DNA from: Frondihabitans sucicola
GTDB taxonomy: Bacteria; Actinomycetota; Actinomycetes; Actinomycetales; Microbacteriaceae
Length of the DNA: 64,000 nt
Assembly: GCF_030296615.1 (NCBI RefSeq)
Contig: NZ_AP027732.1
Coordinates: forward strand, 3,043,042-3,107,041
Direction: 5' to 3'
Position 1 is the stretch's first letter. Every line of letters starts with the position of its first letter. The notes below the pieces were generated by a model that did no database searches, was not told the origin of the DNA, and saw only the letters and a list, made by a program, of their open reading frames with translations. Below are positions 43,194 through 52,303 of the stretch, in pieces. Made by a program: the position numbers and the translations under genes.

Positions 43194-44105
43194 ACCCCGA
43201 CCCGACCGGCGCACGGCATCTTCCCTGTGACGGTCTCGCGAGTGACGACACTCAGCCCCCACTTCACTCGAGTCACGTTCTCGGGCGACGAGCTGGCCCA
43301 CTTCGGCGACACCGGCTTCGACCAGCGAATCAAGGTCGTCCTGCCGCACGCCGAACACGGCTACTCGCGCTTCCCGTCCGACACCGATTGGTGGACCGCC
43401 TGGCGAGCCCTCGGCAACGAGGAGCGCAACGTCTTCCGCACCTACACGGCACGGGCGATCCGGCCCGCCGAACGAGAGGTCGACGTCGACTTCGTCGCCC
43501 ACGGCGACACAGGACCCGCGTCGGCGTGGGTGTCGAAAGCACGCGTGGGCGACGAGATGGTCCTGGTCGGTCCCGACGTTCGCGGCGCCGCTCTCGGCGG
43601 AGGCATCGAATGGAACCCGGCCGGTGCGAGCACCGTCCTGCTCGCCGGTGACGAGACCGCAGTACCGGCCATCTCCGCGATCCTGGCGCAGCTCGAGCCG
43701 GATGCCGCGGGCTGTGTCTTCCTCGAAGTCGCCTCCGACGACGACATCCTGACCCTCGAGGCCCCCGAAGGCATCGACGTGCACTGGCTTCCTCGCGCCT
43801 CGCAGGCGGCGACCTACGGCGCACCGCTCGTCGCCGCGGTGCGCGACTGGACCGCCCGCTTCGTGACGGCCAAGCATCACGGGGCGGCCCTCGATCCCGC
43901 CAGCCTGGCGGACGTCGACATCGACCACGACATCCTCTGGGAAGTGCCGGAAGGCGGCCGACTGACGGGCGACTTCTACGCCTGGCTGGCGGGCGAGGCC
44001 GGAGCCATCAAGACCCTCCGCCGTTTCCTCGTCAGCGAGATCGGCATCGACCGCCAGCAGGTGGCCTTCATGGGCTACTGGCGACTCGGCCGGGCCGAGA
44101 ACTAG
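43182..44105 (+). CDS. Siderophore-interacting protein (ferric-siderophore reductase)
   Basis: The 307-residue cytoplasmic flavoprotein releases iron from ferric siderophores by reduction. The FAD domain has VFRTYTARAIRPAEREVDVD and HGDTGPASAWVSKARVGDE, and the NAD(P)-binding SIP domain has LLAGDETAVPAISAIL near residue 155. The C-terminus FYAWLAGEAGAIKTLRRFL and FMGYWRLG are typical. The start is GTG 43182 without a good ribosome site, so the mRNA may be leaderless or the start may be elsewhere. It is the first gene of the uptake operon and lies under the iron box. Confidence 0.93.
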   Translation: MLTSTPTRPAHGIFPVTVSRVTTLSPHFTRVTFSGDELAHFGDTGFDQRIKVVLPHAEHGYSRFPSDTDWWTAWRALGNEERNVFRTYTARAIRPAEREVDVDFVAHGDTGPASAWVSKARVGDEMVLVGPDVRGAALGGGIEWNPAGASTVLLAGDETAVPAISAILAQLEPDAAGCVFLEVASDDDILTLEAPEGIDVHWLPRASQAATYGAPLVAAVRDWTARFVTAKHHGAALDPASLADVDIDHDILWEVPEGGRLTGDFYAWLAGEAGAIKTLRRFLVSEIGIDRQQVAFMGYWRLGRAEN

Positions 44106-44153
44106 TCACCACCACCGGCCCCACACCGCGGGGCTTCAGAAAGGAACCCTCCC

Positions 44154-45193
44154 GTGATCACCCCTGTCCTGCGCCGCGTCGCGGCCGGAGTCGTGGCCCT
44201 CGGTCTCGCCCTCTCGCTCGCCGCCTGCAGCACGTCCTCCTCCGGAAGCCGCGCCGAGCGCTCCGCCTCGAGCGGGAGCGAAGCCGGCGCGTTCCCCGTG
44301 ACCATCCCGTCCGCTCTCGGGAAAGCCACCATCACCGCCGCCCCGAAGCGCGTCGTCACCATCGGGTGGGGCTCGGCCGACACCCTCGTCGCCCTCGGAG
44401 TCGTACCGGTGGGTATCGAGAAGGTCACCTTCGGCGGCGACGAGCACGGCGACTCCCCTGGGTCACCGCCGCGATCCAGAAGATGGGCAAGAAGCTCCCG
44501 ACGACCTTCGCCGTCGACCCGGACATCGACATGACGTCTCTCGCCGAGCTGAACCCCGACCTGATCGTAGCTCCGCAGTCGGGCATCACCCCCGCGCAGT
44601 ACAAGACCCTCAGCGCGCTGGCGCCCACGGTCGCGTATCCGGGCGGCGCCTGGCAGACGACGTGGGACGACCAGATCTCGATCCTCGGGAAAGCCGTCGG
44701 CAAGCCGAAGAAGGCCGAGAGTCTGATCGCCGGCATCACGTCCGACCTCGCTGCCGTCAAGAAGGCCAACCCGGAGTTCTCGAAATACACCTTCGCCTAC
44801 GTCTCCATCGGCAACCCGGGCACGCTCTCGGTCTACCTCAAGGGCGACCCGCGCGTGGCGCTCCTGAGCGCCATGGGTCTCACCGAGAGCAAGGAGCTCG
44901 TCGGGATCACGCCGCCCAAGGGCTCGTACATCGGCACCATCGGGCTCGAGAAGTCCAACCTCCTCGATTCGAGCGATCTCCTCTTCACCTGGTATTACGA
45001 CGCGAAGAACCAGAAGCAGGTGAACTCTCAGCCGCTCGTGGCCTCGATCCCCGCCATCAAGCGGGGCTCCGTCGTGTCGTCCTACGACGAGCAATTCGTG
45101 ATGGGCTCCACCTTCATCACGCCGCTCAGCGTGCCCTGGGTGATCGACCGCTACGTCCCGATGATCAAGAAGGCCGCCGAGAAGGTTGGCTGA
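44154..45193 (+). CDS. Siderophore-iron ABC transporter substrate-binding lipoprotein (frameshift)
   Basis: The joined product of about 346 residues has a lipoprotein signal with lipobox LAACS. The periplasmic-binding fold follows: KRVVTIGWGSADTLVALGV near residue 60, then LAELNPDLIVAPQSGITPAQY and VGSTFITPLSVPWVIDRYVP. It captures the ferric siderophore for the adjacent permeases. The frame breaks at the C4 run 44455-44458; one added base gives HGDSPWVTAAIQKMG. Two overlapping reading frames are the only sign of the break. AGAAAGGAA lies before the ATG. Confidence 0.93.
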
Positions 45194-46247
45194 CGCACCT
45201 CTCCTCTCCGCAGCGAGGGCCGGACGCCCGGGCTCCGGCCCGCGCCGCGATGCGAAGTCGGGCGTGGCGCGACTCGCCCCCGGCCTCGCCCTCGCCGCCT
45301 TCGTCCTCGCGGTCGCCGCACTGCTCAGCATCGCCGTCGGCACGAGATTCGTCCCGCCGGAGACGGTGTGGAACGCCCTGATCGACCCGGGTTCCAGCTT
45401 CGACGACACCGTCGTGCAGTCGCGAATCCCTCGCACGGTGCTCGGCCTGCTCTGCGGGTCGGCCCTCGCGGTCTCCGGCGTCATCATGCAGGGGCTCACC
45501 CGGAATCCCCTCGGCGACCCCGGCCTCCTCGGCATCAACGTCGGAGCCGCCGCGACCATCGTCACCGGTCTCGCCTTCTTCGGCGTCGGAACCGGGCAGG
45601 AGCGCGTGTGGCTGGCCCTTCCCGGTGCTCTGGTGGCCGTCGTCGCCGTCTACGCCCTCGGCTCGGGCAGACGCGGGGCGACGCCCGTGAAGCTCGTCCT
45701 GGCCGGCGCCGTCATCACGGCGATCCTCAGCGCCTACATCCAAGCCGTCACCCTCACGCACCCCGACGCCTTCGAGAGCTACCGCTTCTGGGTGCTGGGG
45801 TCGCTGGCCGGCCGCGATCCCGCCCTCATCGGGCAGGTCCTCCCGTACCTCATCGCCGGATTCGTCCTGGCCCTGTTCCTCCCGGGATCGCTCAACGCCC
45901 TGGCCCTCGGCGACGACACCGCAACCGCACTCGGGGCCAAGGTCGGTCGAACGCGCGTCCTCGGTGCACTCGCGGCGGCGCTGCTGTGCGCGGGCAGCAC
46001 GGCCGCGGTCGGGCCGATCGCCTTCATCGGGCTCGCCGTGCCGCACATCGTCCGGACCTTCACCGGAGACGACCACCGGTGGCTCCTGCCCTACAGCGCA
46101 CTCCTCGGTCCCGCTCTCCTTCTCCTCGCGGACGTGCTCGGTCGGATCGTGGCCAGCCCGCAGGAACTCGAGGTGGGAGTCGTCACGGCGTTCCTCGGCG
46201 CGCCCGTCCTGCTGATGGCCGTCCGCCGCATGCGGGGTCGAGCGTGA
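45186..46247 (+). CDS. FecCD-family siderophore ABC transporter permease 1
   Basis: The 353-residue membrane protein has about nine to ten helices with FecCD markers: [41 protein letters not shown], and [17 protein letters not shown] near the C-terminus. It forms half of the translocation channel. The TTG start at 45186 overlaps the end of the binding-protein gene. The preceding region ([18 protein letters not shown]) is polar, as in other family members. Confidence 0.94.
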   Translation: MADAPLLSAARAGRPGSGPRRDAKSGVARLAPGLALAAFVLAVAALLSIAVGTRFVPPETVWNALIDPGSSFDDTVVQSRIPRTVLGLLCGSALAVSGVIMQGLTRNPLGDPGLLGINVGAAATIVTGLAFFGVGTGQERVWLALPGALVAVVAVYALGSGRRGATPVKLVLAGAVITAILSAYIQAVTLTHPDAFESYRFWVLGSLAGRDPALIGQVLPYLIAGFVLALFLPGSLNALALGDDTATALGAKVGRTRVLGALAAALLCAGSTAAVGPIAFIGLAVPHIVRTFTGDDHRWLLPYSALLGPALLLLADVLGRIVASPQELEVGVVTAFLGAPVLLMAVRRMRGRA

Positions 46248-47323
46248 CGGCGGTCGAGAACCGCGCAGGATCGACGACGGTCGCCCCACCGCGCGCCCGC
46301 CCGGTCCTGCGAGCGGGCCACTGGCTCAGCATCCCCGTTCGCCGCAGGTCGCTCGTCATCGGCGCGTCGCTCGCCCTCGCGTTGCTGGTGCTGTCGGTGC
46401 TCACCCTCACACTGGGCTCGCTCGGCATCCCGCTGTGGCAGCTTCCGTCCGCCCTCGTCTCGCCACCCGACGCCCGCGCCTCGTTCGTGCTCACCATCCT
46501 GCGCGGGCCCCGCCTCGTCACTGCGCTGGGCACGGGAGCGGCGCTCGGCGTCGCCGGAGCCCTCTTCCAGACGGTCACGCGGAACCCGCTGGGGAGTCCG
46601 GACGTGATCGGACTCGGCTCCGGCGCGAGCGCGGGTGCGGCGGCTTTCACGCTGCTGCTCCCCGGGATCCTGCCCACGCCGGTCGGCGCCCTGATCGGAG
46701 CCCTCAGTGCGATGGCCCTGGTGTGGATCGGCACCGGGCGCGGATTCTCGTCGCCAGGTCGCATGATCCTGGTGGGAATCGGGGTGTCGGCGATGGCCGT
46801 CGCCTTCATCCAGTTCGTCATGACCCGGGTCGGGCAGCAGCAGGCGACCACCTTGGCGGCGTACATCAACGGGACCCTGGCCGACCGACAGTGGAGCGAC
46901 GTCGCGACCGTCGGGATTCCCGTGCTCGTCCTGGTGCCCTGCGCCCTCGTGCTCGGCCGGCGCCTCGACCTGATCGAGATGGGCGACGAACTCGCCGACT
47001 CGCTCGGGGCACGCTCGAACCCGACGCGAACTCTCGTGATCCTGACGGCCATCGGGCTGGCGACGGCGTCGGTGGCCGCCGCCGGGCCGATCTCGTTCGT
47101 CGCACTCACGGCACCGCAGGTCGCCAGGAGACTCGCTCGGGCTCCGGGTGCGGGGATCCTGCTCTCCGGTCTGATGGGCGCCGTCATCATGACCTTCGCC
47201 GACCTGCTCGTGCAGCAGTCTCCCTTCGGCGTCCAGCTCCCGGTCGGCCTGCTCACCGCCGTCGTCGGCGGCGTCTATCTCGGTTACCTGCTCGTTCGCG
47301 AGTGGAAGAAAGGAACGGTCTGA
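46244..47323 (+). CDS. FecCD-family siderophore ABC transporter permease 2
   Basis: The 359-residue membrane protein is the second permease half. It carries [41 protein letters not shown] and [22 protein letters not shown] chose GTG 46244 because it overlaps the preceding stop as GTGA, although the same frame is open further upstream inside permease 1. A polar N-terminus of about 30 residues precedes the first helix. The gene is coupled to both neighbours. Confidence 0.94.
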   Translation: MTAVENRAGSTTVAPPRARPVLRAGHWLSIPVRRRSLVIGASLALALLVLSVLTLTLGSLGIPLWQLPSALVSPPDARASFVLTILRGPRLVTALGTGAALGVAGALFQTVTRNPLGSPDVIGLGSGASAGAAAFTLLLPGILPTPVGALIGALSAMALVWIGTGRGFSSPGRMILVGIGVSAMAVAFIQFVMTRVGQQQATTLAAYINGTLADRQWSDVATVGIPVLVLVPCALVLGRRLDLIEMGDELADSLGARSNPTRTLVILTAIGLATASVAAAGPISFVALTAPQVARRLARAPGAGILLSGLMGAVIMTFADLLVQQSPFGVQLPVGLLTAVVGGVYLGYLLVREWKKGTV

Positions 47324-48107
47324 TGGCCTCCACCCTCGAGGCGCGAGGTCTCCGCCTCGCCTACGACGACCGGGTCGTCGCCGACGACCTCTCGTTCGAC
47401 GTGCCCGACGGCGATCTCACGGTGATCATCGGGCCGAACGCGTGCGGCAAGTCGACCCTCCTCAAGGCGCTCGCCCGAACCCTGAAGCCCACGGCCGGCA
47501 CGGTCGAGCTCGCGGGGAAACCGATCGGCAGCTACCGGTCGAAGGAGATCGCCAAGCGCCTCGGCATGCTGCCGCAGAGCCCCATCGCGCCCGAGTCGAT
47601 CACGGTGCGGGACCTCGTCGGGCGCGGCCGCTTCCTCACCAGGGGCTGCTCCGGCAGTGGTCGACCACGGACGAACAGGCGGTCGACGCCGCCCTGACGG
47701 CGACCAGCATCACCGAGCTGGCCGATCGCCAGGTGGCCGAGCTCTCCGGCGGTCAGCGCCAACGCGCCTGGATCGCCATGGCGCTCGCCCAGCAGACCGA
47801 GCTGCTCCTCCTCGACGAGCCCACGACGTTCCTCGACATCGCCCACCAGTACGAGGTGCTCGAACTGTGCGCGCGGCTGCACCGAGAGGGCCGCACCCTC
47901 GTGGTCGTTCTGCACGACCTCAACCAGGCGGCCCGCTACGCCACGCACCTGGTCGTCATGAAAGACGGCAGGATCGTCGCGCAGGGCACGCCCGCGTCCG
48001 TCCTCACCGCCGACCTCGTCGAAGCGGTCTTCGGGCTCCCCTGCGAGATCATCGACGACCCGCAGTCTCACACGCCGCTGGTGGTCCCCCTGGCGCGCGT
48101 CGAGTGA
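47323..48107 (+). CDS. Siderophore ABC transporter ATP-binding protein (frameshift)
   Basis: The joined protein of about 261 residues powers uptake. Walker A is [17 protein letters not shown] near residue 36, the signature [17 protein letters not shown] near residue 140, Walker [13 protein letters not shown], and the His switch [13 protein letters not shown]. The frame breaks at 47634-47635, where one added C gives [15 protein letters not shown], a hallmark of the FepC subfamily. The start overlaps the stop of permease 2. A hairpin follows at the stop codon. Confidence 0.93.
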
Positions 48108-48112
48108 CGCGC
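48095..48112. terminator. Hairpin at the fepC-type stop codon
   Basis: GCGCGTC (48095-48101) pairs with GACGCGC (48106-48112) around a four-base loop GAGT, overlapping the ATP-binding gene's stop. It lies between two convergent genes only eight bases apart, so it could end both transcripts. No T run follows. Confidence 0.5.
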
Positions 48113-48115
48113 GAG

Positions 48116-48541
48116 TCAGACGGCGGAGGGCTCGGCGTGGAAGATCTCGGCCAGATCGTGGCGGAGGTCGTAGGCGAAGCCCGCGGGGCCGCCGATCCAG
48201 AACACGTAGTCGCTCGAGGTGAGCGCATCGCGGTCGACGAAGAATTCGCCCAACCAGGCCCTCGTCGCGCGGTCGAGGGCGAAGCCGGGTGTGCAGCGTT
48301 CGCCCGTGCCGGGGCGGCCGGAGCGGCGCGAGCGGTCGAGCCAGCTCACCGTGACACGGCCCGGGGCCTCGACGGGCAGGATCTGACTCTGGTCGTCGAC
48401 CTCGATGAAGACCTGGCCGCGCGCGCAGATGGGGAGAACCTCGAGCATCGTCTGAATGTCGTCGATCGCCGAGGCGTCGCCGGCGAAGAACACACGGATG
48501 GCGGAGGGCTGGAGCTCGGGCTCGCGACTTTCAAGGAACAT
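48116..48541 (-). CDS. SIP-domain-only protein (C-terminal half of a siderophore-interacting protein)
   Basis: The 141-residue protein matches only the C-terminal NAD(P)-binding (SIP) half of siderophore-interacting proteins: IRVFFAGDASAIDDIQTMLEV, ARGQVFIEVDDQSQI, VTVSWLDRS and DYVFWIGGPAGFAYDLRHDL. The FAD-binding half is absent, and no remnant lies upstream, so it is not a simple frameshift. An iron box lies 14 bp before the ATG, so it is probably iron-regulated. Stand-alone SIP-domain proteins exist in actinobacteria; their role is unclear. Confidence 0.85.
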   Translation of the reverse strand: MFLESREPELQPSAIRVFFAGDASAIDDIQTMLEVLPICARGQVFIEVDDQSQILPVEAPGRVTVSWLDRSRRSGRPGTGERCTPGFALDRATRAWLGEFFVDRDALTSSDYVFWIGGPAGFAYDLRHDLAEIFHAEPSAV

Positions 48542-48554
48542 GGTGTTCTCAATA

Positions 48555-48573
48555 GTAGGTAAGGCTTACCTAT
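48555..48573 (-). promoter_or_regulatory. Iron box (IdeR/DmdR type) before the SIP-domain gene
   Basis: TAGGTAAGGCTTACCTA (48556-48572) is a perfect palindrome apart from its central base and matches the iron-box consensus TTAGGTTAGGCTAACCTAA at 15 of 19 positions. It lies 13 bp before the SIP-domain ATG. With the box at 43155, both ends of the iron locus carry an IdeR-type site. Confidence 0.85.
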
Positions 48574-48680
48574 TGCGCCAGCGGCTCGGCGAACTCACGG
48601 TGTTTCGACATTCGCTTCCCGGGGCGTAACACGTGACCGCAACAGGGGGTGCGGCGTGGTAATTTCTCTCCTGGCCACGG

Positions 48681-48771
48681 GTTCAGCAGCGACCCGCGGT
48701 GGGGGCGATCCTTCGTTCACAAGCGACGAGGGGTTCCGCAGCGACATCCTGTTCACCAGCGACAGGGGTCT
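48681..48771. repeat. Three short direct repeats upstream of the peptide transporter
   Basis: The 13-mers GTTCAGCAGCGAC (48681-48693), GTTCACAAGCGAC (48715-48727) and GTTCACCAGCGAC (48751-48763) are spaced 34 and 36 bp apart. The last two are followed by an A/G-rich run with GGGGT. A weaker fourth copy may lie near 48632. They may be operator sites, an RNA structure or the trace of a small duplication. Confidence 0.6.
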
Positions 48772-48876
48772 CCCAGCACTCCGTGATCGCCGATGACACG
48801 GTTTCCCTCCGTTCTGCGGCGTGCCTCGATCACGAATCGTGTCTGCCGCAGCGGCCCAGAAAGGTCCGCCCAGCCC

Positions 48877-50385
48877 ATGCGTCCCGCCCGAATTCTTGCA
48901 GCTGCCTCCGTGGCGCTCGTCACCGCCCTGGTCGCGGCCGGGTGCTCCTCCTCCGGCACGACGACCACCCAGACCGGCAAGCCCGACACCTCTGCCACGG
49001 TCAACGTCGGTCTCGTCCTCGAACCCACCGATCTCGACATCCGCACCACGGCCGGCATCGCCCTCGATCAGGTGCTGATCGACAACGTCTACCAGGGGCT
49101 CGTCGGTCGTACCTCCACCAACAAGATCGTCGATGTGCTCGCCAAGAGCCACACGATCTCGTCCGATGCGCTCACCTACACGTTCACCCTCAACAGCGGT
49201 GTCCGGTTCGACGACGGCGCCGCGCTCAAGGCCTCCGACGTCGTGTGGTCGCTCGAGCAGGTCAAGAAGAACGCCTCGACCTACCAGAACGCGGCTGACC
49301 TGGCGAGCGTCTCGAGCATCACCGCGCCCGACGCCAAGACGATCACGATCACGCTGTCGAAGCCCGACTCGAACCTGCTCTGGGCCCTCAGTGGCCGCGC
49401 CGGCCTCGTCCTCGAGCAGGCCGCGACGAACGACCTCAAGACCACGGCCAACGGCACCGGGCCCTACACGCTCGCCAGCTGGAAGCAGGGCGACAACATC
49501 CGCCTCAGCCGCTTCTCCGACTACTGGGGCGTAAAGGCCAAGGTCAAAGGCATCGTCTTCAAGTACTACACGAGCCCCTCGGCCGCCATCAACGCCGTCA
49601 TCTCGGGCGACGTCGACGTCCAGACCGCCGTCGACGGCACGCTCACCTCGCAACTCACCGGCGTCAGCGGCATCTCGCTGAAATCGGGCAAGACCACCGA
49701 CAAGTACACGCTCGCCTTCAACAACGCCAAGGCGCCGTTCACCGACATCCGCGTGCGCAAGGCGATCCGCGAGGCGATCGACAACAAGGCCATCATCAAG
49801 GCCCTGGGCGGTGCCGGCGTCACGCAGGGCGGCCCCATCCCCGCGCTCGACCCCGGCTACCGAGATCTGTCGAGCGTCGACTCCTACGACCCGACCGACG
49901 CGAAGAAGTTGCTGAAGGCGGCGGGCAAGACCAACCTGACCCTCCACCTCACCTACGCGAACTTCTACCCGGCGTCGATCGGCGACCTGCTCACCTCGCA
50001 GCTCAAGAAGGTCGGCATCACCCTCGTCGTCAAGCAGACCGACTTCACCACCTGGATCAACAACGTCCTCGTCGGCAAGAACTACGACCTGAGCATCGTC
50101 GACCACGCCGAATCGCACGACTTCGGCAACTGGGCCAACCCCGCGTACTACTTCAACTACGACAACAAGAAGGTTCAGACCCTCTACGCCGAGTCGCTGG
50201 CGGCGACCGACCCGAAGGTGGTCGACCAGAAGCTCGCCGAGGCCGCCAAGCTCGTCGCGGAAGACGCGCCGGCCGATTGGCTCTACACCGCGACGACGCT
50301 CACCGCGGTGCACGACGACATCACGGGCTTCCCGACGTCGTCGACCTCCGCCCGCCTCGACCTGGCGAAGCTCGCGAAGTCGTAG
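48877..50385 (+). CDS. Peptide/nickel-type ABC transporter substrate-binding lipoprotein
   Basis: The 502-residue SBP family 5 protein has a lipobox (VAAGC) after a signal starting MRPARILAAASVAL. It shows the family blocks TYTFTLNSGVRFDDG, NGTGPYTLASWKQGDNI, FKYYTSPSAAINAVISGDVD, APFTDIRVRKAIREAIDNKA and NFYPASIGDLLTSQLKKVGI. It would bind peptides or related amides outside the cell. I chose ATG 48877 since the signal begins there; the frame is open from 48793. The stop overlaps the permease start by one base (TAGTG). Confidence 0.93.
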   Translation: MRPARILAAASVALVTALVAAGCSSSGTTTTQTGKPDTSATVNVGLVLEPTDLDIRTTAGIALDQVLIDNVYQGLVGRTSTNKIVDVLAKSHTISSDALTYTFTLNSGVRFDDGAALKASDVVWSLEQVKKNASTYQNAADLASVSSITAPDAKTITITLSKPDSNLLWALSGRAGLVLEQAATNDLKTTANGTGPYTLASWKQGDNIRLSRFSDYWGVKAKVKGIVFKYYTSPSAAINAVISGDVDVQTAVDGTLTSQLTGVSGISLKSGKTTDKYTLAFNNAKAPFTDIRVRKAIREAIDNKAIIKALGGAGVTQGGPIPALDPGYRDLSSVDSYDPTDAKKLLKAAGKTNLTLHLTYANFYPASIGDLLTSQLKKVGITLVVKQTDFTTWINNVLVGKNYDLSIVDHAESHDFGNWANPAYYFNYDNKKVQTLYAESLAATDPKVVDQKLAEAAKLVAEDAPADWLYTATTLTAVHDDITGFPTSSTSARLDLAKLAKS

Positions 50386-51338
50386 TGGCCCGCTTCGTCC
50401 TGTCGCGCCTCGTCCTGCTCCTCCTCGGGCTTCTCGTGGCGAGTGCCCTGATCTTCTTCACTCTGCGCCTGCTCTCCGGTGACGTCGCGCAGGTGATTGC
50501 GGGCACGCAGGGCACCCCCGCCCAGATCGCGGCGATCCGTCAGAATCTCGGACTCGACCGGCCCCTGATCGTCCAGTACGGATCATGGCTGGGCGGGATC
50601 GCGCACGGCGACCTCGGAACGTCCCTCGTGACCGGCTCGTCGGTCACCTCGCAGCTCACGCAGAAGCTCACGGTGACACTCCCGCTGGCGGGTCTGTCGC
50701 TCGTCATCGGGCTGGTGCTCGGAATCCCCCTCGGGGTGCTGTCGGCGCTCAAGCGGCGCTCCTTCAGCGGCACCGCGATCTCCGTGGTCGCCCAGGCGTT
50801 CGCTGCGGTTCCGGCCGTCTGGGGCGGGATGATCCTGATCGCGGTCTTCGCTGTCGCGATCAGGATCTTCCCCACGCAGGGGTACCCGAGCGACGGTTGG
50901 GCCGAGCCCGGGCAGGCGCTCAAGAGCCTTCTCCTGCCCGCGCTGACCATCGGCGTGATCGAGGGCGCCGTGATCCTGCGCTTCACCCGCTCGGCCACTC
51001 TCGGAGCGGTGTCCGAAGACTACGTCCGGACCGCAGCGGCCAAGGGCATGACGCGCACGCGGGCCGTCATCACGCACGGGCTCCCGAACGTGATGCTCAG
51101 CGTCGTGTCGGTGCTCGGCGTCCAGCTCGCCGCCCTGCTCGTCGGAGCCGTGCTCGTCGAGCAGCTCTTCGCCCTTCCGGGCGTGGGCAGGATGCTGGTC
51201 TCCGACGTCGGAGTGCGTGACCTCACCAAGGTGCAGGGCGAGCTGCTCGCCCTCACCGGCCTCGTCCTGGTCCTCGGCTTCCTCGTCGACTCGATCCACC
51301 GGGCCGTCGACCCGCGGCTCCGGGAGCCGGGCGAATGA
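50385..51338 (+). CDS. Peptide ABC transporter permease (DppB type)
   Basis: The 317-residue permease has six helices and the DppB/OppB markers: the N-terminal RFVLSRLVLLLLGLLVASAL, RQNLGLDRPLIVQYGSWL, GDLGTSL, and the EAA-like loop EDYVRTAAAKGMTRTRAVITHG near residue 208. Start GTG 50385 is fixed by the one-base overlap with the binding-protein stop; the frame is open from 50277 inside that gene. It is coupled to the next permease by ATGA. Confidence 0.94.
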   Translation: MARFVLSRLVLLLLGLLVASALIFFTLRLLSGDVAQVIAGTQGTPAQIAAIRQNLGLDRPLIVQYGSWLGGIAHGDLGTSLVTGSSVTSQLTQKLTVTLPLAGLSLVIGLVLGIPLGVLSALKRRSFSGTAISVVAQAFAAVPAVWGGMILIAVFAVAIRIFPTQGYPSDGWAEPGQALKSLLLPALTIGVIEGAVILRFTRSATLGAVSEDYVRTAAAKGMTRTRAVITHGLPNVMLSVVSVLGVQLAALLVGAVLVEQLFALPGVGRMLVSDVGVRDLTKVQGELLALTGLVLVLGFLVDSIHRAVDPRLREPGE

Positions 51339-52303
51339 GTTCCTCGGCGAAGGCCGGGGCGCCCCGTCGACGCACCTGGTTCACGGAGCTGCTGCGACGG
51401 CCGGCGGGTGTCGCGGCCGCGTGCTGGATCCTGCTGCTCCTCGTCTCGGCGATCGTGTCGAGCTTCTGGACGCCTCTCGATCCGTTCGACACCGATCCTT
51501 ACAGCGCGTGGAAGACCCCGTCGCTGCAGCACCTCTTCGGCACCGACGGCATCGGTCGCGACGTCTTCAGCTACGTGTTCGCCGCGACCCGCACGACCGT
51601 GATCGTGGCGATCCTGGCGGGGTTGCTCGCCTCCGCGGTGGGGATCGGGCTCTCAGCCCTCGGCTCCCTCACGGCGCGCTGGATCCGAGAGTCCACCGCC
51701 GTTCTCATCGACATTCTGATCGCGTTTCCCACCATCCTCATCGCCATGCTGCTGGCGTCCATCCTGGGCGGCTCGCTGGGCGTGGTGATCGCGGCGGTCG
51801 GCATAGGCTTCGGTGTCAACATCGCCCGGGTGTCGCGCAGCGAGATCCGCCGCGTCTCCCGCACCGACTACGTGCTCGCGGCCCGCGCCTCGGGCGTCGG
51901 CCCCGGCGGGGTCCTCGTCCGGCACCTGCTGCCGAACGTGGCGCCGACCTTCGTCGTGCAGCTGTCGCTGGCCATGGCGTCGTCCATCCTGGCCGAGGCC
52001 GGGCTGTCCTACCTCGGCTACGGAGCCTCCGCGTCGACGGCGTCCTGGGGGCGTCTGCTCAACGATCTGCAGGTGTACATCGCCATCCACCCGGGCAGTG
52101 TCCTCTGGCCGGGCCTCGCGATCACCCTCACCGTCCTGGCGTTCAACCTGCTCGGCGATGCCCTGCGGGAGGCGTCCGACCCGCGTCTGCGGTCGTCCGG
52201 CCCCAGCGACGCATCGGCCGTGCGCACATCACCGCCGGCAGCCACGGTGAGCGGCGAGTTGCGCGTGACGGACGACGTCTCGACGAGAGGAGAACCATCA
52301 TGA
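51335..52303 (+). CDS. Peptide ABC transporter permease (DppC type)
   Basis: The 322-residue permease partner has the family features: FGTDGIGRDVFSYVFAATRTT near residue 70, the loop TDYVLAARASGVGPGGVLVRHLLPN near residue 180, and YLGYGASASTASWGRLLND. Six helices are visible. A tail of about 35 polar residues (from PSDASAVRTSPPA) ends the protein. It overlaps both neighbours by four bases, so translation is coupled. Confidence 0.94.
   Translation: MSSSAKAGAPRRRTWFTELLRRPAGVAAACWILLLLVSAIVSSFWTPLDPFDTDPYSAWKTPSLQHLFGTDGIGRDVFSYVFAATRTTVIVAILAGLLASAVGIGLSALGSLTARWIRESTAVLIDILIAFPTILIAMLLASILGGSLGVVIAAVGIGFGVNIARVSRSEIRRVSRTDYVLAARASGVGPGGVLVRHLLPNVAPTFVVQLSLAMASSILAEAGLSYLGYGASASTASWGRLLNDLQVYIAIHPGSVLWPGLAITLTVLAFNLLGDALREASDPRLRSSGPSDASAVRTSPPAATVSGELRVTDDVSTRGEPS

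Larger units (their letters stand above)
48542..48876. other. 335-bp intergenic region between SIP-domain gene and dpp-type operon
   Basis: Apart from the iron box (48555-48573), this divergent gap has no gene. It contains a set of short GTTCAC-AGCGAC direct repeats (48681-48763) and must hold the promoter of the peptide transporter operon. Its ribosome site GAAAGG lies about ten bases before the ATG. Confidence 0.6.

Noticed and set aside
48681..48771. CRISPR-like array
   Set aside because: Only three 13-bp imperfect repeats with partial similarity in the spacers and no cas genes in the window.
48793..48876. Longer N-terminus for the peptide-binding lipoprotein
   Set aside because: The signal peptide starts at MRPARIL (48877); an extra 28 polar residues before a lipoprotein signal would be abnormal.
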